Below the pieces are notes generated by a model, which saw nothing but the letters and a program-made list of their open reading frames with translations, did no database searches and was not told the DNA's origin. 64,000 nt of DNA from Sphingomonas mucosissima (GTDB lineage Bacteria; Pseudomonadota; Alphaproteobacteria; Sphingomonadales; Sphingomonadaceae), in NCBI RefSeq assembly GCF_002197665.1, contig NZ_NBBJ01000001.1:496001-560000 (forward strand), in the 5' to 3' direction. Positions 11,056-20,217 of this stretch are shown piece by piece; positions within the stretch are counted from its first letter, which is position 1; every line of letters begins with the position of its first letter. The position numbers were made by a program, and so were the translations under genes.

Positions 11056-11523
11056 ATGCTTCGTTCCCTCGCCCTATCCGCCGCCGCGCTGGCGGCGCTC
11101 GCTCCTGCCGGCGCCATGGCGCAGGCGCAGGCCGAAAGCGGGCAGCCGCCCCAGCGCATCCGACAGGTGACGCTGACGGGGAATGAGGCGTGCCCCACCG
11201 CAGCGGACGACGAGATCGTGGTGTGCAGCCGGCTCGACCCGAATGAGCAGTTCCGTGTGCCCAAAAATCTGCGCCAAGCGCCCGAGGTTCCGGCACAGAA
11301 CCAAAGCTGGGTGAACCGTGCCGCAACGGTGGACCGGGTCGGGCGCGTTGCGGGCGGCTTGCCCAACACCTGCTCGCCGATCGGGACGGGTGGCCAGAGC
11401 GGATGCGGCGTCGCGGCTGGCCAGGCCTGGGCGGCGGAACGCCGGCAGACGCGCCGCGAAGAGGCAGCCATCGCGCCGGGCACTACCACCGACGTCGACC
11501 TGGAGCAGGAACCGCAGCGCTGA
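11056..11523 (+). CDS. Secreted protein, unknown function
   Basis: 155 residues starting MLRSLALSAAALAALAPAGAMAQ, a clear Sec signal peptide with cleavage after AMA. The start at 11056 follows AGGAGG at 11041. The mature part has two Cys pairs (ACPTAADDEIVVC and NTCSPIGTGGQSGC) that could form periplasmic disulfides, and an acidic C-terminus. I recognise no domain; the EACPTAADDEIVVCSR stretch resembles a motif common in small secreted sphingomonad proteins. It is the only plus-strand gene in this stretch and splits trpE from trpGDC. Confidence 0.8.
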   Translation: MLRSLALSAAALAALAPAGAMAQAQAESGQPPQRIRQVTLTGNEACPTAADDEIVVCSRLDPNEQFRVPKNLRQAPEVPAQNQSWVNRAATVDRVGRVAGGLPNTCSPIGTGGQSGCGVAAGQAWAAERRQTRREEAAIAPGTTTDVDLEQEPQR

Positions 11524-11654
11524 GCGCCGCGGCCATTTTCGGGTGATCAGGCGAGGGTGACGCCGGTCAGATTTGATCCGCACACCCGCCGCATTCACGG
11601 GATCGCCGGTCGAGCCTCGGGATGATGGGCGGCCGGGCACAGCAGTTCCCGGGT

Positions 11655-11669
11655 CCCCGTTCAACGGGG
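11655..11669 (+). terminator. Short hairpin between convergent genes
   Basis: CCCCGT, TCA loop, ACGGGG: a perfect 6-bp stem in the 156-bp gap between the secreted protein gene and the MetX-like gene, which converge here. There is no T run. It is a possible weak terminator only. Confidence 0.3.
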
Positions 11670-11679
11670 GCGGCGACGA

Positions 11680-12804
11680 TCAGCGTAACGGCGTTGCCGG
11701 CTCCGCCATCAACCGCGCAAGGTCCGCTTTCCAGAATTTCGCCCAGGTATGGGTGCCATGCCCCTTGGTCTCCGGGCTGGCGGCGATCAGGCGAAAGGTC
11801 GCCCGTGGCATGCGGGCGGCGGCCGGTTCGGTGATCCCGTAAGCCGAAGGATTGATGAAATCGTCGTCCGAATTGATCCACAACACCGGCACGGCGATCT
11901 TCTCCAGCGCCGGTGACGGATCGTAGTTCCGCGACGCGTCCAGCTGATAGATGTAATCGTTCGCGTCGCGCCCGGCGCTGTTGCGCGCGTAGGCTTCCTT
12001 CAGAAACGCCTCGGCGGCGGCGCGGGTCGGATATTGCTTTTGCAAGGCGAGCGGATTCGCGCCCGCGATGATCGACAGGCTGGCAGCCGTGCGCAGGCCT
12101 TGGGCCGGCTGGGCGGTATAGTTGCCGCCGTTCCATGCCGGATCGGCCTGGATCGCGTCGATCACCAGCTTGCGCCACATCCGGTTCATCCCCGCGATGG
12201 GCACCGGCAAGCAGGCAAATGGCGCCAGCCGCTCGGCGAAACCGGGATATGTCTCGCCCCAGACGAAGGCGTGCATGCAGCCCATGGAGGTGCCCAGGAT
12301 CACCTGCAGCCGCGTGACGCCGAGCTTCTCCAGCATCGCTTTCTGCGCCGCGACCATGTCGTCATAATCGTATTTAGGGAATGCCATCCTTTTGCCATCG
12401 GACGGCTTGGCAGAGGCGCCGTGTCCGATATTATCGGGCAGGATCACATAATGAGTGCGGATGTCGAAGGGCTGGCCGGGACCGTACAGCTCGTCGGCGA
12501 ATTGCGGCGACAGGAACTGCTTGCCCGTGCCCCCGGTGCCGTGGAGCACCATGACGGCATTGTTGATCTGCCCGTCGGCGCCGCGCCGCGGCGTGCCGAG
12601 CGTGGTGTAATGCATCCGCACGTCCATGGTCTCGCCGGTCTTGAACCGGAAAGCGGATAGCGTGACGTCGCCCTCCTTGCTGGGCCAGGCGGTGGCGGCC
12701 CGGGCCGGGTTCGCCGGTGTCGCGACTGGCTGGGTAGTCTGGGCGAAAGCGGGCAGGGCGGCCGCGAGTACGGCGATCGAGGCGAGCATAGGGAGAGAGC
12801 GCAT
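11680..12804 (-). CDS. Exported alpha/beta hydrolase of the homoserine O-acetyltransferase (MetX) fold
   Basis: 374 residues. It begins MRSLPMLASIAVLAAALPAFAQ, a signal peptide, so the protein is periplasmic. The fold is that of MetX-like enzymes: a nucleophile elbow GTSMGCMHA, an acid in NSDDDFINP, and a C-terminal HGTHTW histidine. True MetX enzymes act on cytoplasmic homoserine, so an exported version probably has another substrate (an ester or amide hydrolase or acyltransferase). A GTG at 12807 is an alternative start. It sits between the YciI-like gene and the trpG promoter region. Confidence 0.85.
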   Translation of the reverse strand: MRSLPMLASIAVLAAALPAFAQTTQPVATPANPARAATAWPSKEGDVTLSAFRFKTGETMDVRMHYTTLGTPRRGADGQINNAVMVLHGTGGTGKQFLSPQFADELYGPGQPFDIRTHYVILPDNIGHGASAKPSDGKRMAFPKYDYDDMVAAQKAMLEKLGVTRLQVILGTSMGCMHAFVWGETYPGFAERLAPFACLPVPIAGMNRMWRKLVIDAIQADPAWNGGNYTAQPAQGLRTAASLSIIAGANPLALQKQYPTRAAAEAFLKEAYARNSAGRDANDYIYQLDASRNYDPSPALEKIAVPVLWINSDDDFINPSAYGITEPAAARMPRATFRLIAASPETKGHGTHTWAKFWKADLARLMAEPATPLR

Positions 12805-12845
12805 CACCCGAGCCTATCCAGGATCGCGGCCGGTGAGAAGGGTCG

Positions 12846-13163
12846 TTACAGACCCGCGCCGGGGCGGATCGGGGTGGCCGCGTCGGCACCGACCACGGTG
12901 TGCCACGGGCTGATCCGCCACGATGTGACGAGCCCCTCCGCCACATAGGGATCAGCCTGCGCGAAGGCCTCTGCACTGGCGTAGTCGCGGAACAGCAGAA
13001 GGGCCGAATCGATCGGATCGCCCACCGCGCCGCCGAGCATCAGGGCGCCCGTGCCTGCCGCTTCCCAGGCAAGCGCCAGATGCGCCGCGCGCAGCTCGTC
13101 GCGCCGGGCAAGATAGTCCGGCGCCAGATCGTAGCGCAGCAGGTAATGCGCGGCGGCGGTCAC
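12846..13163 (-). CDS. YciI-like protein
   Basis: 105 residues of the YciI/ferredoxin-like alpha-beta fold: HYLLRYDLAPDYLARR, RAAHLALAWEAAGTGALMLGG, and FRDYASAEAFAQADPYV match the family pattern, including the His of RAAHL and the Asp of ADPYV. The YciI family is small and mostly of unknown function. The GTG start overlaps the trpE stop (GTGA), so it is translated with trpE. Confidence 0.88.
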   Translation of the reverse strand: MTAAAHYLLRYDLAPDYLARRDELRAAHLALAWEAAGTGALMLGGAVGDPIDSALLLFRDYASAEAFAQADPYVAEGLVTSWRISPWHTVVGADAATPIRPGAGL

Positions 13164-14668
13164 TGGCCGAATCCACCGGCACTGGCCTGCGCAATCGCTT
13201 CACGCGCCGCGGCGAGCAGCGCGCCTGCCTTGGCTTCGCACTCGCGCTGCTCATAGGCCGGGTCGCTGTCAGCCACGATGCCGGCACCCGCCTGAACGTG
13301 CATGGTTCCGTCCTTCACGACAGCGGTGCGCAGGACGATGCAGGAGTCCATCGACCCGTCAGGCGAGAAATAGCCGACGCCCCCGGCATAAGCGCCGCGT
13401 TTGTCGCGCTCCAGCTCGGCGATGATCTGGCACGCCCGCACCTTGGGGGCGCCGCTCACGGTGCCGGCGGGAAAGCCGGCGAACAGCGCGTCGATTGCGT
13501 CGTGCTTCGGATCGAGCCGGCCAACCACGTTCGAGACGATGTGCATCACGTGGCTGTAGAATTCGACGGTATAGCTGTCGGTGACGCTGACCGAGCCCGC
13601 CGCTGCGACCCGGCCGACATCGTTGCGGCCCAGATCGAGCAGCATCAGATGCTCGGCGCGCTCCTTGGGATCGGCAAGCAGGCTGCTGCGGTTCGCCTCA
13701 TCCTCGCTCGCCGTCTTGCCGCGCGGGCGCGTGCCGGCGATCGGCCGGATCGTCACTTCGCCATCGCGGACGCGCACGAGGATCTCCGGGCTGGAGCCGG
13801 TCAGCGCAAAGCCGGGCAGGTCGAGATGGTAGAGGAACGGCGAGGGGTTGATCCGCCGCAGCGCGCGATACAGCTCGAACGGTGGCAGCGCGAACGGCGC
13901 GGTGAAGCGCTGCGCCAGCACGACCTGAAAGATGTCGCCGGCAACGATATAGTCCTTCGCCGTGCGCACCATCTCGGCATAGCGGCCCTCCGGCAGAACC
14001 GGGGTCAGCGCGATGTCGGCGGGCTCGCCGCGCACGCGCGGCGGCAGCGTAGCGGCCTCCAGCCGCGCTTCGATCGCGTCCAGCCGCTCCTCGGCGGCGG
14101 CGATGATCGCCGCGCCCGCCCGGTCCGCGTCGGGCCAGACCGGCGCTACGAGGAAGAGCGCATCCGCCAGGCGGTCGAACACGAGGATCAAGGTGGGACG
14201 CACGAACATCATGTCGGGCAGGCCGAGCGGATCCGCCTTGGGCTGCGGCAGGGTTTCGACCAGCCCAATGGTCTCGTAACCGAAATACCCGACGAGGCAG
14301 GCCAGGGCGCGCGGCAACTCCTCCGGCACGTCCATCCGGCAGGAGGCGACCAGATCGCGCAACGCAGTGAGCGTCGGCGCATCGCACGGCTCGAACGCGT
14401 CGCGATCGCTCAGCCAATGGCGGTTGATCGCCGCGCGGGCGCCTTCGGCGCGAAACACGAGGTCCGGCGCAAGGCCAATCAGGCTGTGCCGGCCGCGGAC
14501 TGCGCCGCCCTCGACCGATTCGAGCAGGAAATCCCCGCGCCCGGGCTCGATCAGCTTGAGCGCTGCCGCCACCGGCGTCTCCGTATCGGCGATACGCCGC
14601 CGCCAGACGAGCGCCGGCCGCCCCTGCGCCAGCGCCTGAAGGGCCGCCACGTTACGGATTGGAGCCAC
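13160..14668 (-). CDS. trpE: Anthranilate synthase component I
   Basis: 502 residues; makes anthranilate from chorismate with ammonia from TrpG. The chorismate-binding domain shows IRPIAGTRPRGK, LDLGRNDVGRV, FPAGTVSGAPKVRA and GGVGYFSPDGSMD. The N-terminal LLESVEGGAVRGRHSLIGLAPD region contains the ESVEGG element tied to tryptophan feedback binding. Its start overlaps the end of the PpiD-like gene by 17 bases, so it is read from that transcript or from a promoter inside it. Confidence 0.97.
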   Translation of the reverse strand: MAPIRNVAALQALAQGRPALVWRRRIADTETPVAAALKLIEPGRGDFLLESVEGGAVRGRHSLIGLAPDLVFRAEGARAAINRHWLSDRDAFEPCDAPTLTALRDLVASCRMDVPEELPRALACLVGYFGYETIGLVETLPQPKADPLGLPDMMFVRPTLILVFDRLADALFLVAPVWPDADRAGAAIIAAAEERLDAIEARLEAATLPPRVRGEPADIALTPVLPEGRYAEMVRTAKDYIVAGDIFQVVLAQRFTAPFALPPFELYRALRRINPSPFLYHLDLPGFALTGSSPEILVRVRDGEVTIRPIAGTRPRGKTASEDEANRSSLLADPKERAEHLMLLDLGRNDVGRVAAAGSVSVTDSYTVEFYSHVMHIVSNVVGRLDPKHDAIDALFAGFPAGTVSGAPKVRACQIIAELERDKRGAYAGGVGYFSPDGSMDSCIVLRTAVVKDGTMHVQAGAGIVADSDPAYEQRECEAKAGALLAAAREAIAQASAGGFGQ

Positions 14669-16595
14669 CCTGACCGGCGAGGTTGGCCTTCACCTTCGCA
14701 ATCGCGTCCGGATTGCGGCTGGCGCCCAGCGCCTTCTTTACCGCTTCGGTGAACTGCTGCGCATATTCGCCGCCGACCACCCGGCCAAGATCCCGGCGCG
14801 TAGCCGTTACCGCCTGCGGCACCTTGGCGGCGTCACCCGGCGTGATCTGCTCCACCTTCACGATGAGCCAGCCATTGCCATCGGGCGATTCCAGCATCTT
14901 AGCGGTGCCGCCCTTCATGCTGAACATCAGCGCCAGCACCGGATTGGGGCCACGCGGATCGGCGTTGATCTGCGAACGCGCAGCGACTGCCCGCTCCACC
15001 TTGCCGCCGCGGACACCCGCATCGGCGAGCGCCTTGTCGACCCCCACGCCCTTGTTGATCGCGGCCAGCGCCTTGCTGGCGGCTGCGCGCGCCAAGCGGC
15101 GGGCACGATCGGCGGTGAAGTCCTGCGTCACCTGATCACGAACGGAGGCCAGCGGACGCGGCGCGGCGCGCACGATCCGGTCCAGCGCGACCAGCGCGAA
15201 GCTGCCGTCGGCGGCGGTCTGCACCACCTGCGGATCGTCGCCTTCCTCCGATTGGAAGGCGGCGGCCAGGATCGGCAGCAGCGCGGGATCGGGCTGTGCC
15301 GCGGGCTGTTCCGGGTTGCCGCCGGTTGCCGTCAGGGCAGGGGTGGCCGCGGCGGTCAGCTTCTGATCGGCGACCAGCTCGGAAAAATTCGCGTTGTCGG
15401 CGATCGAATTTTCCAGCGAGTCGCGAATCGATGCCAGCGCATCGGCCGTCTTCTTCTGGGTCAGCTCTTCGACAATGGTCGGCCGCGCATCCGCCAGCGA
15501 TTTGCCAGCCACCTGCGCGACATTCTCGACCTTGCCGACGACAAAGCCGATCGAGCCACGCACTGGGCCGATCACGCCGCCACGCTGCGCACCGAACAGC
15601 GCATCGGCCACCGCGGCCGAGGTTGCCTGCGTCAACGCTTGCTTGTCCTGCCCTTCGAGGCGGCGCGCTTCCAGCCCTGCCGCGCGCGCTGCTTCGGCAA
15701 CGGCCGTGCCGCCACGGATCTTCTCGGCCAGCGCGCTTGCGGCGCGCTGGTCCAGCACGGTCACCAGCGATACGCTGCGTGTCTCACGCGCGGCCCAGCG
15801 CGCCTTGTCACCGTTGAACGCTGCGGCGATCTCCGCCTCGGTCGGCGTGGCGCGCGCCTTCACCGTTTCCGGGGTCACGATCGCGTAGCGGGCGACACGA
15901 CGCTCGGGCAGCGAATAGCGAGCGACATTGCGCTTGTACCAATCCTGAAGTTCCGCATCCGTCGGCGCGGCACCCGTGGGCATGGCCGAGGCGGGGATCA
16001 TCGCCACCTGGCCAGCGCGCCGCTCCAGCAACAGCGAGGCATAGGGAAGGGCGAGCGACTGCGGCACTTGGCTCGCGCCCATCTGCGGGCGAAGCAGGAA
16101 TTGCACCATGGTCTCACGCGCGATGTCCGACTGGACCTGCGCGTCCGTCAGGCGGTTGCGGGCCAGCACTTGCTCATAGATCGCTTGATCGAACTTGCCG
16201 GTTGGCCCCTGCAGCGCGGGGATGTTGCGCAATTCGCTGCCGATCAGGGCGCGGCTCACCACCATGCCCTGGTCCTGGCCGAACGCCTGGAGCGCCAGGC
16301 CATTGAGCATCCGGTCCAGCACGCCCTCAACACCGCCGGCGGCGATCAGCTGGCTCATGTCGACCCCGGGATTGCGCTGTTGCGCACCGCGCAACTCGTC
16401 CTGCACGCGGCGGGTCAGTTCCGGCTCGGTAACGCTCTCGCTACCGACCTTGGCAATCGTGCTGCCGCTGGCGCCGCCAGATTGGAGGCCCGTGATGTCA
16501 CCCAGCGCAAATGCGAGCGCAACAACGCCCAGCACGCCCATGGTGACGACAACGCCGAGGCGCGAATGAATAAGACGACGAAAGAACCCAAGCAT
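14652..16595 (-). CDS. Membrane-anchored periplasmic peptidyl-prolyl isomerase (PpiD/SurA-type)
   Basis: 647 residues. A short cytoplasmic N-terminus and one membrane helix (about residues 13-32) are followed by a SurA_N-like chaperone region and parvulin-like domains, the usual PpiD layout for folding outer-membrane and secreted proteins. The parvulin core is diverged, so chaperone activity may dominate over isomerase activity. It is directly upstream of and overlapping trpE, and divergent from tpiA with an 82-bp gap. Confidence 0.9.
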   Translation of the reverse strand: MLGFFRRLIHSRLGVVVTMGVLGVVALAFALGDITGLQSGGASGSTIAKVGSESVTEPELTRRVQDELRGAQQRNPGVDMSQLIAAGGVEGVLDRMLNGLALQAFGQDQGMVVSRALIGSELRNIPALQGPTGKFDQAIYEQVLARNRLTDAQVQSDIARETMVQFLLRPQMGASQVPQSLALPYASLLLERRAGQVAMIPASAMPTGAAPTDAELQDWYKRNVARYSLPERRVARYAIVTPETVKARATPTEAEIAAAFNGDKARWAARETRSVSLVTVLDQRAASALAEKIRGGTAVAEAARAAGLEARRLEGQDKQALTQATSAAVADALFGAQRGGVIGPVRGSIGFVVGKVENVAQVAGKSLADARPTIVEELTQKKTADALASIRDSLENSIADNANFSELVADQKLTAAATPALTATGGNPEQPAAQPDPALLPILAAAFQSEEGDDPQVVQTAADGSFALVALDRIVRAAPRPLASVRDQVTQDFTADRARRLARAAASKALAAINKGVGVDKALADAGVRGGKVERAVAARSQINADPRGPNPVLALMFSMKGGTAKMLESPDGNGWLIVKVEQITPGDAAKVPQAVTATRRDLGRVVGGEYAQQFTEAVKKALGASRNPDAIAKVKANLAGQGGSNP

Positions 16596-16677
16596 GCAGC
16601 GCCAATCCGTTGAACGGTGCTCGCTTTAAGGACGCCTCTTCGTTACCGCAACGGCGCAACAAACAAGGGGAGAGAGC

Positions 16678-17412
16678 ATGCGTCGCAAGTTCGTGGCGGG
16701 AAACTGGAAGATGAACGGCAATTTGGCGGCGCTGACCGAGCTCCAGGCCATCGCGGCGGCGGCTGATCCGCGCGTCGATGTGGCGGTGGCGGTGCCGGCG
16801 ACCCTGATCCACCCCGCTGCGCAGCGTGCAGGCTTTCCGATCGGCGCCGAGGACGTGCATGCGGCGGATAGCGGCGCCCACACCGGCTGCGTCTCCGCTT
16901 CGATGATCAAGGAGGCAGGCGCCGCCTTTTCCATCGTGGGCCATTCTGAACGGCGGCAGGGCCAGAAAGAAACCGACGCCGATGTGAAGGCCAAGGCAGA
17001 GGCGTGCCATCGCCATGGCCTGGATGCGATCCTGTGCGTCGGCGAGACGCTGGAGCAGCGCGAGGCGGGCCAGGCCGAACAGGTGGTGACGGCGCAGGTG
17101 CGCGCGTCCTTGCCCGAGGGCGCTTCGGGTGACTGGCTCGCAATCGCGTACGAGCCGATCTGGGCCATCGGGACGGGCGAAGTCGCAACCGTCGCCGATG
17201 TGGAGGCGATGCATGCCGCCATTCGCGGCGCGCTCGTGGCGGCTCTTGGCGCGGAGCAGGGCGGTGCGATCCGTCTCCTTTATGGCGGGTCCGTCACGGC
17301 CGATAACGCCGCCGGCCTTCTCCATGCTGCCGAAGTCGATGGCGCGCTGGTCGGCGGCGCAAGCCTGACCGCCGCCAAGTTCGCGCCGATCATCGCGGCG
17401 GCGATCGGCTGA
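16678..17412 (+). CDS. tpiA: Triosephosphate isomerase
   Basis: 244 residues; interconverts dihydroxyacetone phosphate and glyceraldehyde 3-phosphate. Catalytic residues are visible: Lys11 (GNWKMNG), His89 (VGHSERR) and Glu159 (AYEPIWAIGTG), and the phosphate-binding LYGGSV is intact. GGGGAGAGAGC precedes the ATG. It stands alone, divergent from the ppiD-trpE transcript and convergent with the aminopeptidase. Confidence 0.97.
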   Translation: MRRKFVAGNWKMNGNLAALTELQAIAAAADPRVDVAVAVPATLIHPAAQRAGFPIGAEDVHAADSGAHTGCVSASMIKEAGAAFSIVGHSERRQGQKETDADVKAKAEACHRHGLDAILCVGETLEQREAGQAEQVVTAQVRASLPEGASGDWLAIAYEPIWAIGTGEVATVADVEAMHAAIRGALVAALGAEQGGAIRLLYGGSVTADNAAGLLHAAEVDGALVGGASLTAAKFAPIIAAAIG

Positions 17413-17525
17413 GCTTCGACGGCCCGAGCCGCGGGCGGCGCCCCGCGGCCGGGCTGTCCTACAAGGTGGGCCCCGTGGCAGGATCGCTCGGTGCCGATAT
17501 TCACCTTTCTTCCAATGCGTCCCGC

Positions 17526-17571
17526 GAAAGTTGAGACGCCGCGCGAAACATGCGCCGGTGTCTCAACTTTC
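17526..17571 (+). repeat. Long inverted repeat between convergent tpiA and aminopeptidase genes
   Basis: GAAAGTTGAGACGCCG at 17526-17541 pairs with CGGTGTCTCAACTTTC at 17556-17571: a 16-bp stem, perfect except for one G-U pair, around a 14-nt loop. A partial third copy, TCTCAACATTC, follows directly. It lies in the 201-bp gap between two converging genes, which suggests a two-way terminator, but there is no T run. Confidence 0.7.
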
Positions 17572-17613
17572 TCAACATTCGCGCTCGCCGGCCCTCTGCG
17601 GCACCCCTTCGGG

Positions 17614-18996
17614 TCAGCCGTAGCGCTTCTTCAGCACGCCCCACGCCGCGCGCAGGCCGAGCGCCTCGCCACCCCTCGGGCGGCCTGGCTTGGCCGCGGG
17701 GCGCCAGGCGAACGTATCGACATGCGCCCAGGCCACGCCTTTCGGCACGAAGCGGCGCAGGAACAGCGCTGCTGTCACTGCGCCAGCAAAGCCGCCGTCG
17801 GGCGCATTGACCAGGTCGGCAATGTCCGACTTCAGCATGTCGTCATAGCCATCCCACAAGGGCAGCCGCCACATAGGATCGTGCACCGCCGCACCTGCGG
17901 CCAGGAAGTCGGCGGCGAGCGTGTCGTCATTGGCGAACACCGGCGGCAGGTCCGGGCCAAGCGCCACCCGCGCCGCGCCCGTCAGCGTGGCATAGTCGAG
18001 GATCAGTTCCGGCGATCCCTCGCCGGCCTTGGTCAGCGCGTCGGCCAGGATCAGCCGTCCCTCGGCATCGGTGTTCGTGTTTTCCACCGTCAGCCCCTGC
18101 CGGGTGCGCAGAACGTCCCCTGGCCGGAAGGCATCGCCCGCAATGGCGTTTTCGACCGCCGGGATCAGCAGGTGCAGCCGGACCTTCAGCTTCGCGGCCA
18201 TGACGAGGCCAGCGAGCGCGATCATGTGCGCCGCGCCGCCCATGTCCTTTTTCATGAGCCGCATGCCCGAGGACGGCTTGATGTCGAGCCCGCCCGAATC
18301 GAAGCAAACGCCCTTGCCGACGAGCGCGATGCGCGGGTGCGCCGGGTCGCCCCACTCCAGCTCGATCAGCCGCGGCGCGCGGTGCTTGGCCGCCGCCCGG
18401 CCCACGGCGTGGATCATGGGGTATTCGTCCGCCAGCACGTCGCCGCGAACGCAGCTGAACGTGGCGCCATGCTTCGTTGCCAGTGCCTCGACGATCGCTT
18501 CCAACTCGGCCGGGCCGAGATCCGATGCGCCGGTATCGACGAGGTCGCGGACCAGAGCCGTCGCCTCCGCCAAGCGAACAATTTCTTCGATCCGCGCCGG
18601 CTCGCCGGTCAGCAGCACGCGCGGGCCTTGGGGATCGGCGGCGCGATAGCGGGTGAACTTGTGCTGCGCGAGCGCCCAGCCGAGCATGGCGGCGCCGGGT
18701 TCGCCGTGCGCCAGGCGATAGGTGCCCTCCGGCAAGCCATCGCCGAGCGAAGCGATGCGCCAGGGTGAGCTTTCCGCCTCGTTGCAGACCAGCAGCATCG
18801 CCCAGTCTTCCGCCGCGTCGCCCGGCAGGATCGCGCGGTTGCCGGCCCTGCCGGTCACCTTGTTGGCGGCGACGGCGGCGCGGGTGCGTACCGGCTGCTG
18901 CGTCAGCCACTCAGTAAACGCGTCGGGATGGACGACATGGATCAGGCGGGCGGGCTGGCCATGGTCCGGCGCAAGAAAGGTGGTGAAGTCGGTCAT
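17614..18996 (-). CDS. M17 leucyl aminopeptidase family protein
   Basis: 460 residues; releases N-terminal amino acids using two metal ions. The M17 signature NTDAEGRL and the metal/catalytic Lys region [16 protein letters not shown] are intact, as are MKKDMGGAA and the catalytic-domain ending. The start [13 protein letters not shown] at 18996 follows AAAGGCAGCG; a TTG nine codons upstream is possible. The N-terminal domain is short and diverged compared with PepA. It is divergent from trxB. Confidence 0.93.
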   Translation of the reverse strand: MTDFTTFLAPDHGQPARLIHVVHPDAFTEWLTQQPVRTRAAVAANKVTGRAGNRAILPGDAAEDWAMLLVCNEAESSPWRIASLGDGLPEGTYRLAHGEPGAAMLGWALAQHKFTRYRAADPQGPRVLLTGEPARIEEIVRLAEATALVRDLVDTGASDLGPAELEAIVEALATKHGATFSCVRGDVLADEYPMIHAVGRAAAKHRAPRLIELEWGDPAHPRIALVGKGVCFDSGGLDIKPSSGMRLMKKDMGGAAHMIALAGLVMAAKLKVRLHLLIPAVENAIAGDAFRPGDVLRTRQGLTVENTNTDAEGRLILADALTKAGEGSPELILDYATLTGAARVALGPDLPPVFANDDTLAADFLAAGAAVHDPMWRLPLWDGYDDMLKSDIADLVNAPDGGFAGAVTAALFLRRFVPKGVAWAHVDTFAWRPAAKPGRPRGGEALGLRAAWGVLKKRYG

Positions 18997-19123
18997 CGCT
19001 GCCTTTGTCTGTTCGGTCCGCAAGAAGGGCGTGACGCGCAGACATGCGCGTGCGACCGCTTCGTCGCAAGCGGCGGGCCGCAGGATGGTTCCCTTGCTGG
19101 GCCTCGCATCCTACATCGGCGGC

Positions 19124-20092
19124 ATGACGACACATTCGACTCGCATGCTCATTCTGGGCTCCGGCCCGGCTGGCCTTTCCGCGGCAATCTACGGCGCGCG
19201 CGCCGGCATGAAGCCGGTCCTGGTGCAGGGCATTCAGCCCGGTGGCCAGCTGATGACGACCACCGATGTCGAGAATTATCCCGGCTTCGCGGACGTGATT
19301 CAGGGCCCCTGGCTGATGGAGCAGATGCAGAAGCAGGCCGAGCATGTCGGCACGCAATTGATGTGGGACACGATCGTCGAGGTTGACCTGACGCGGCGCC
19401 CGTTCCGCCTCATCGGCGACAGCGGCGATGTGTATGAGGGCGACGTGCTGGTGATCGCCACGGGCGCGCAGGCGAAATGGCTCGGCCTGCCAAGCGAGGA
19501 CGCGATGAAGGGCAAGGGCGTGTCCGCCTGCGCGACCTGCGACGGCTTCTTCTATCGCGGCAAGAAGGTGGCGGTGATCGGCGGCGGTAATACCGCGGTC
19601 GAGGAAGCGTTGTATCTTACCAACCATTCCGACGACGTGACGCTGATCCACCGCCGCGACAGCCTGCGCGCGGAGCGAATCTTGCAGGAGCGGCTGTTCG
19701 CGCATCCGAACATCACCGTGCTGTGGAACAAGGAAGTGCGCGAGTTCGTCGACGGCGGCGGCAATGCCGGCCTGGTTGCGCTCGACCTGCGCGATACCGA
19801 AACGGGGGAGCATTCGCGGCTGGACGTGGAGGGCGGCTTCGTTGCGATCGGCCACCATCCCGCGACCGAGCTGTTCCGCGGACACCTCGAGCTCGACGAG
19901 GACCATTATATCAAGGTCGAGACGGGCTCCACGCGCACCAGCGTGCCGGGCGTGTTCGCGTGCGGCGACGTGATGGACAAGACGTATCGCCAGGCGGTGA
20001 CGGCAGCAGGCACCGGCTGCATGGCGGCGCTGGATGCGGAGCGCTTCCTCGCGGAGGCGGATTTCGAGAAAATGGCGGAAGCGGCGGAATAA
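19124..20092 (+). CDS. trxB: Thioredoxin-disulfide reductase
   Basis: 322 residues; moves electrons from NADPH through FAD to thioredoxin. The FAD-binding [12 protein letters not shown], the redox pair Cys136-Cys139 in [10 protein letters not shown], the NADPH-binding [10 protein letters not shown] and the C-terminal FACGDVMD are all present. The ATG at 19124 gives the standard N-terminus, though its ribosome-binding site is weak. It probably has its own promoter in the gap shared with the aminopeptidase gene. Confidence 0.96.
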   Translation: MTTHSTRMLILGSGPAGLSAAIYGARAGMKPVLVQGIQPGGQLMTTTDVENYPGFADVIQGPWLMEQMQKQAEHVGTQLMWDTIVEVDLTRRPFRLIGDSGDVYEGDVLVIATGAQAKWLGLPSEDAMKGKGVSACATCDGFFYRGKKVAVIGGGNTAVEEALYLTNHSDDVTLIHRRDSLRAERILQERLFAHPNITVLWNKEVREFVDGGGNAGLVALDLRDTETGEHSRLDVEGGFVAIGHHPATELFRGHLELDEDHYIKVETGSTRTSVPGVFACGDVMDKTYRQAVTAAGTGCMAALDAERFLAEADFEKMAEAAE

Positions 20093-20174
20093 CTTCACCA
20101 AACCGTTGTGTCGGCCTTGTGCCGGCATTCAGGCTGCCGCACTCTCGCCAAGCGTTGCATGCGCGGAACACTGG

Positions 20175-20195
20175 ATGCCGGGACAAGCCCGGCAT
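20175..20195 (+). repeat. REP-like palindrome
   Basis: ATGCCGGG, ACAAG loop, CCCGGCAT: a perfect 8-bp palindrome within GGATGCCGGGACAAGCCCGG and flanking bases. From general knowledge, this kind of GCCGGGACAAGCCCGGC element is scattered in many copies through alphaproteobacterial intergenic regions. It lies between trxB and the S10 peptidase gene. Only one copy is seen in this window. Confidence 0.75.
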
Positions 20196-20217
20196 GACGA
20201 AGGTTTTGGGGGATCGC

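Noticed and set aside
20194..20217. ATG start for the S10 peptidase
   Set aside because: The ATG lies inside a REP-like palindrome and lacks a ribosome-binding site; the TTG at 20218 has both a good site and a clean signal peptide.
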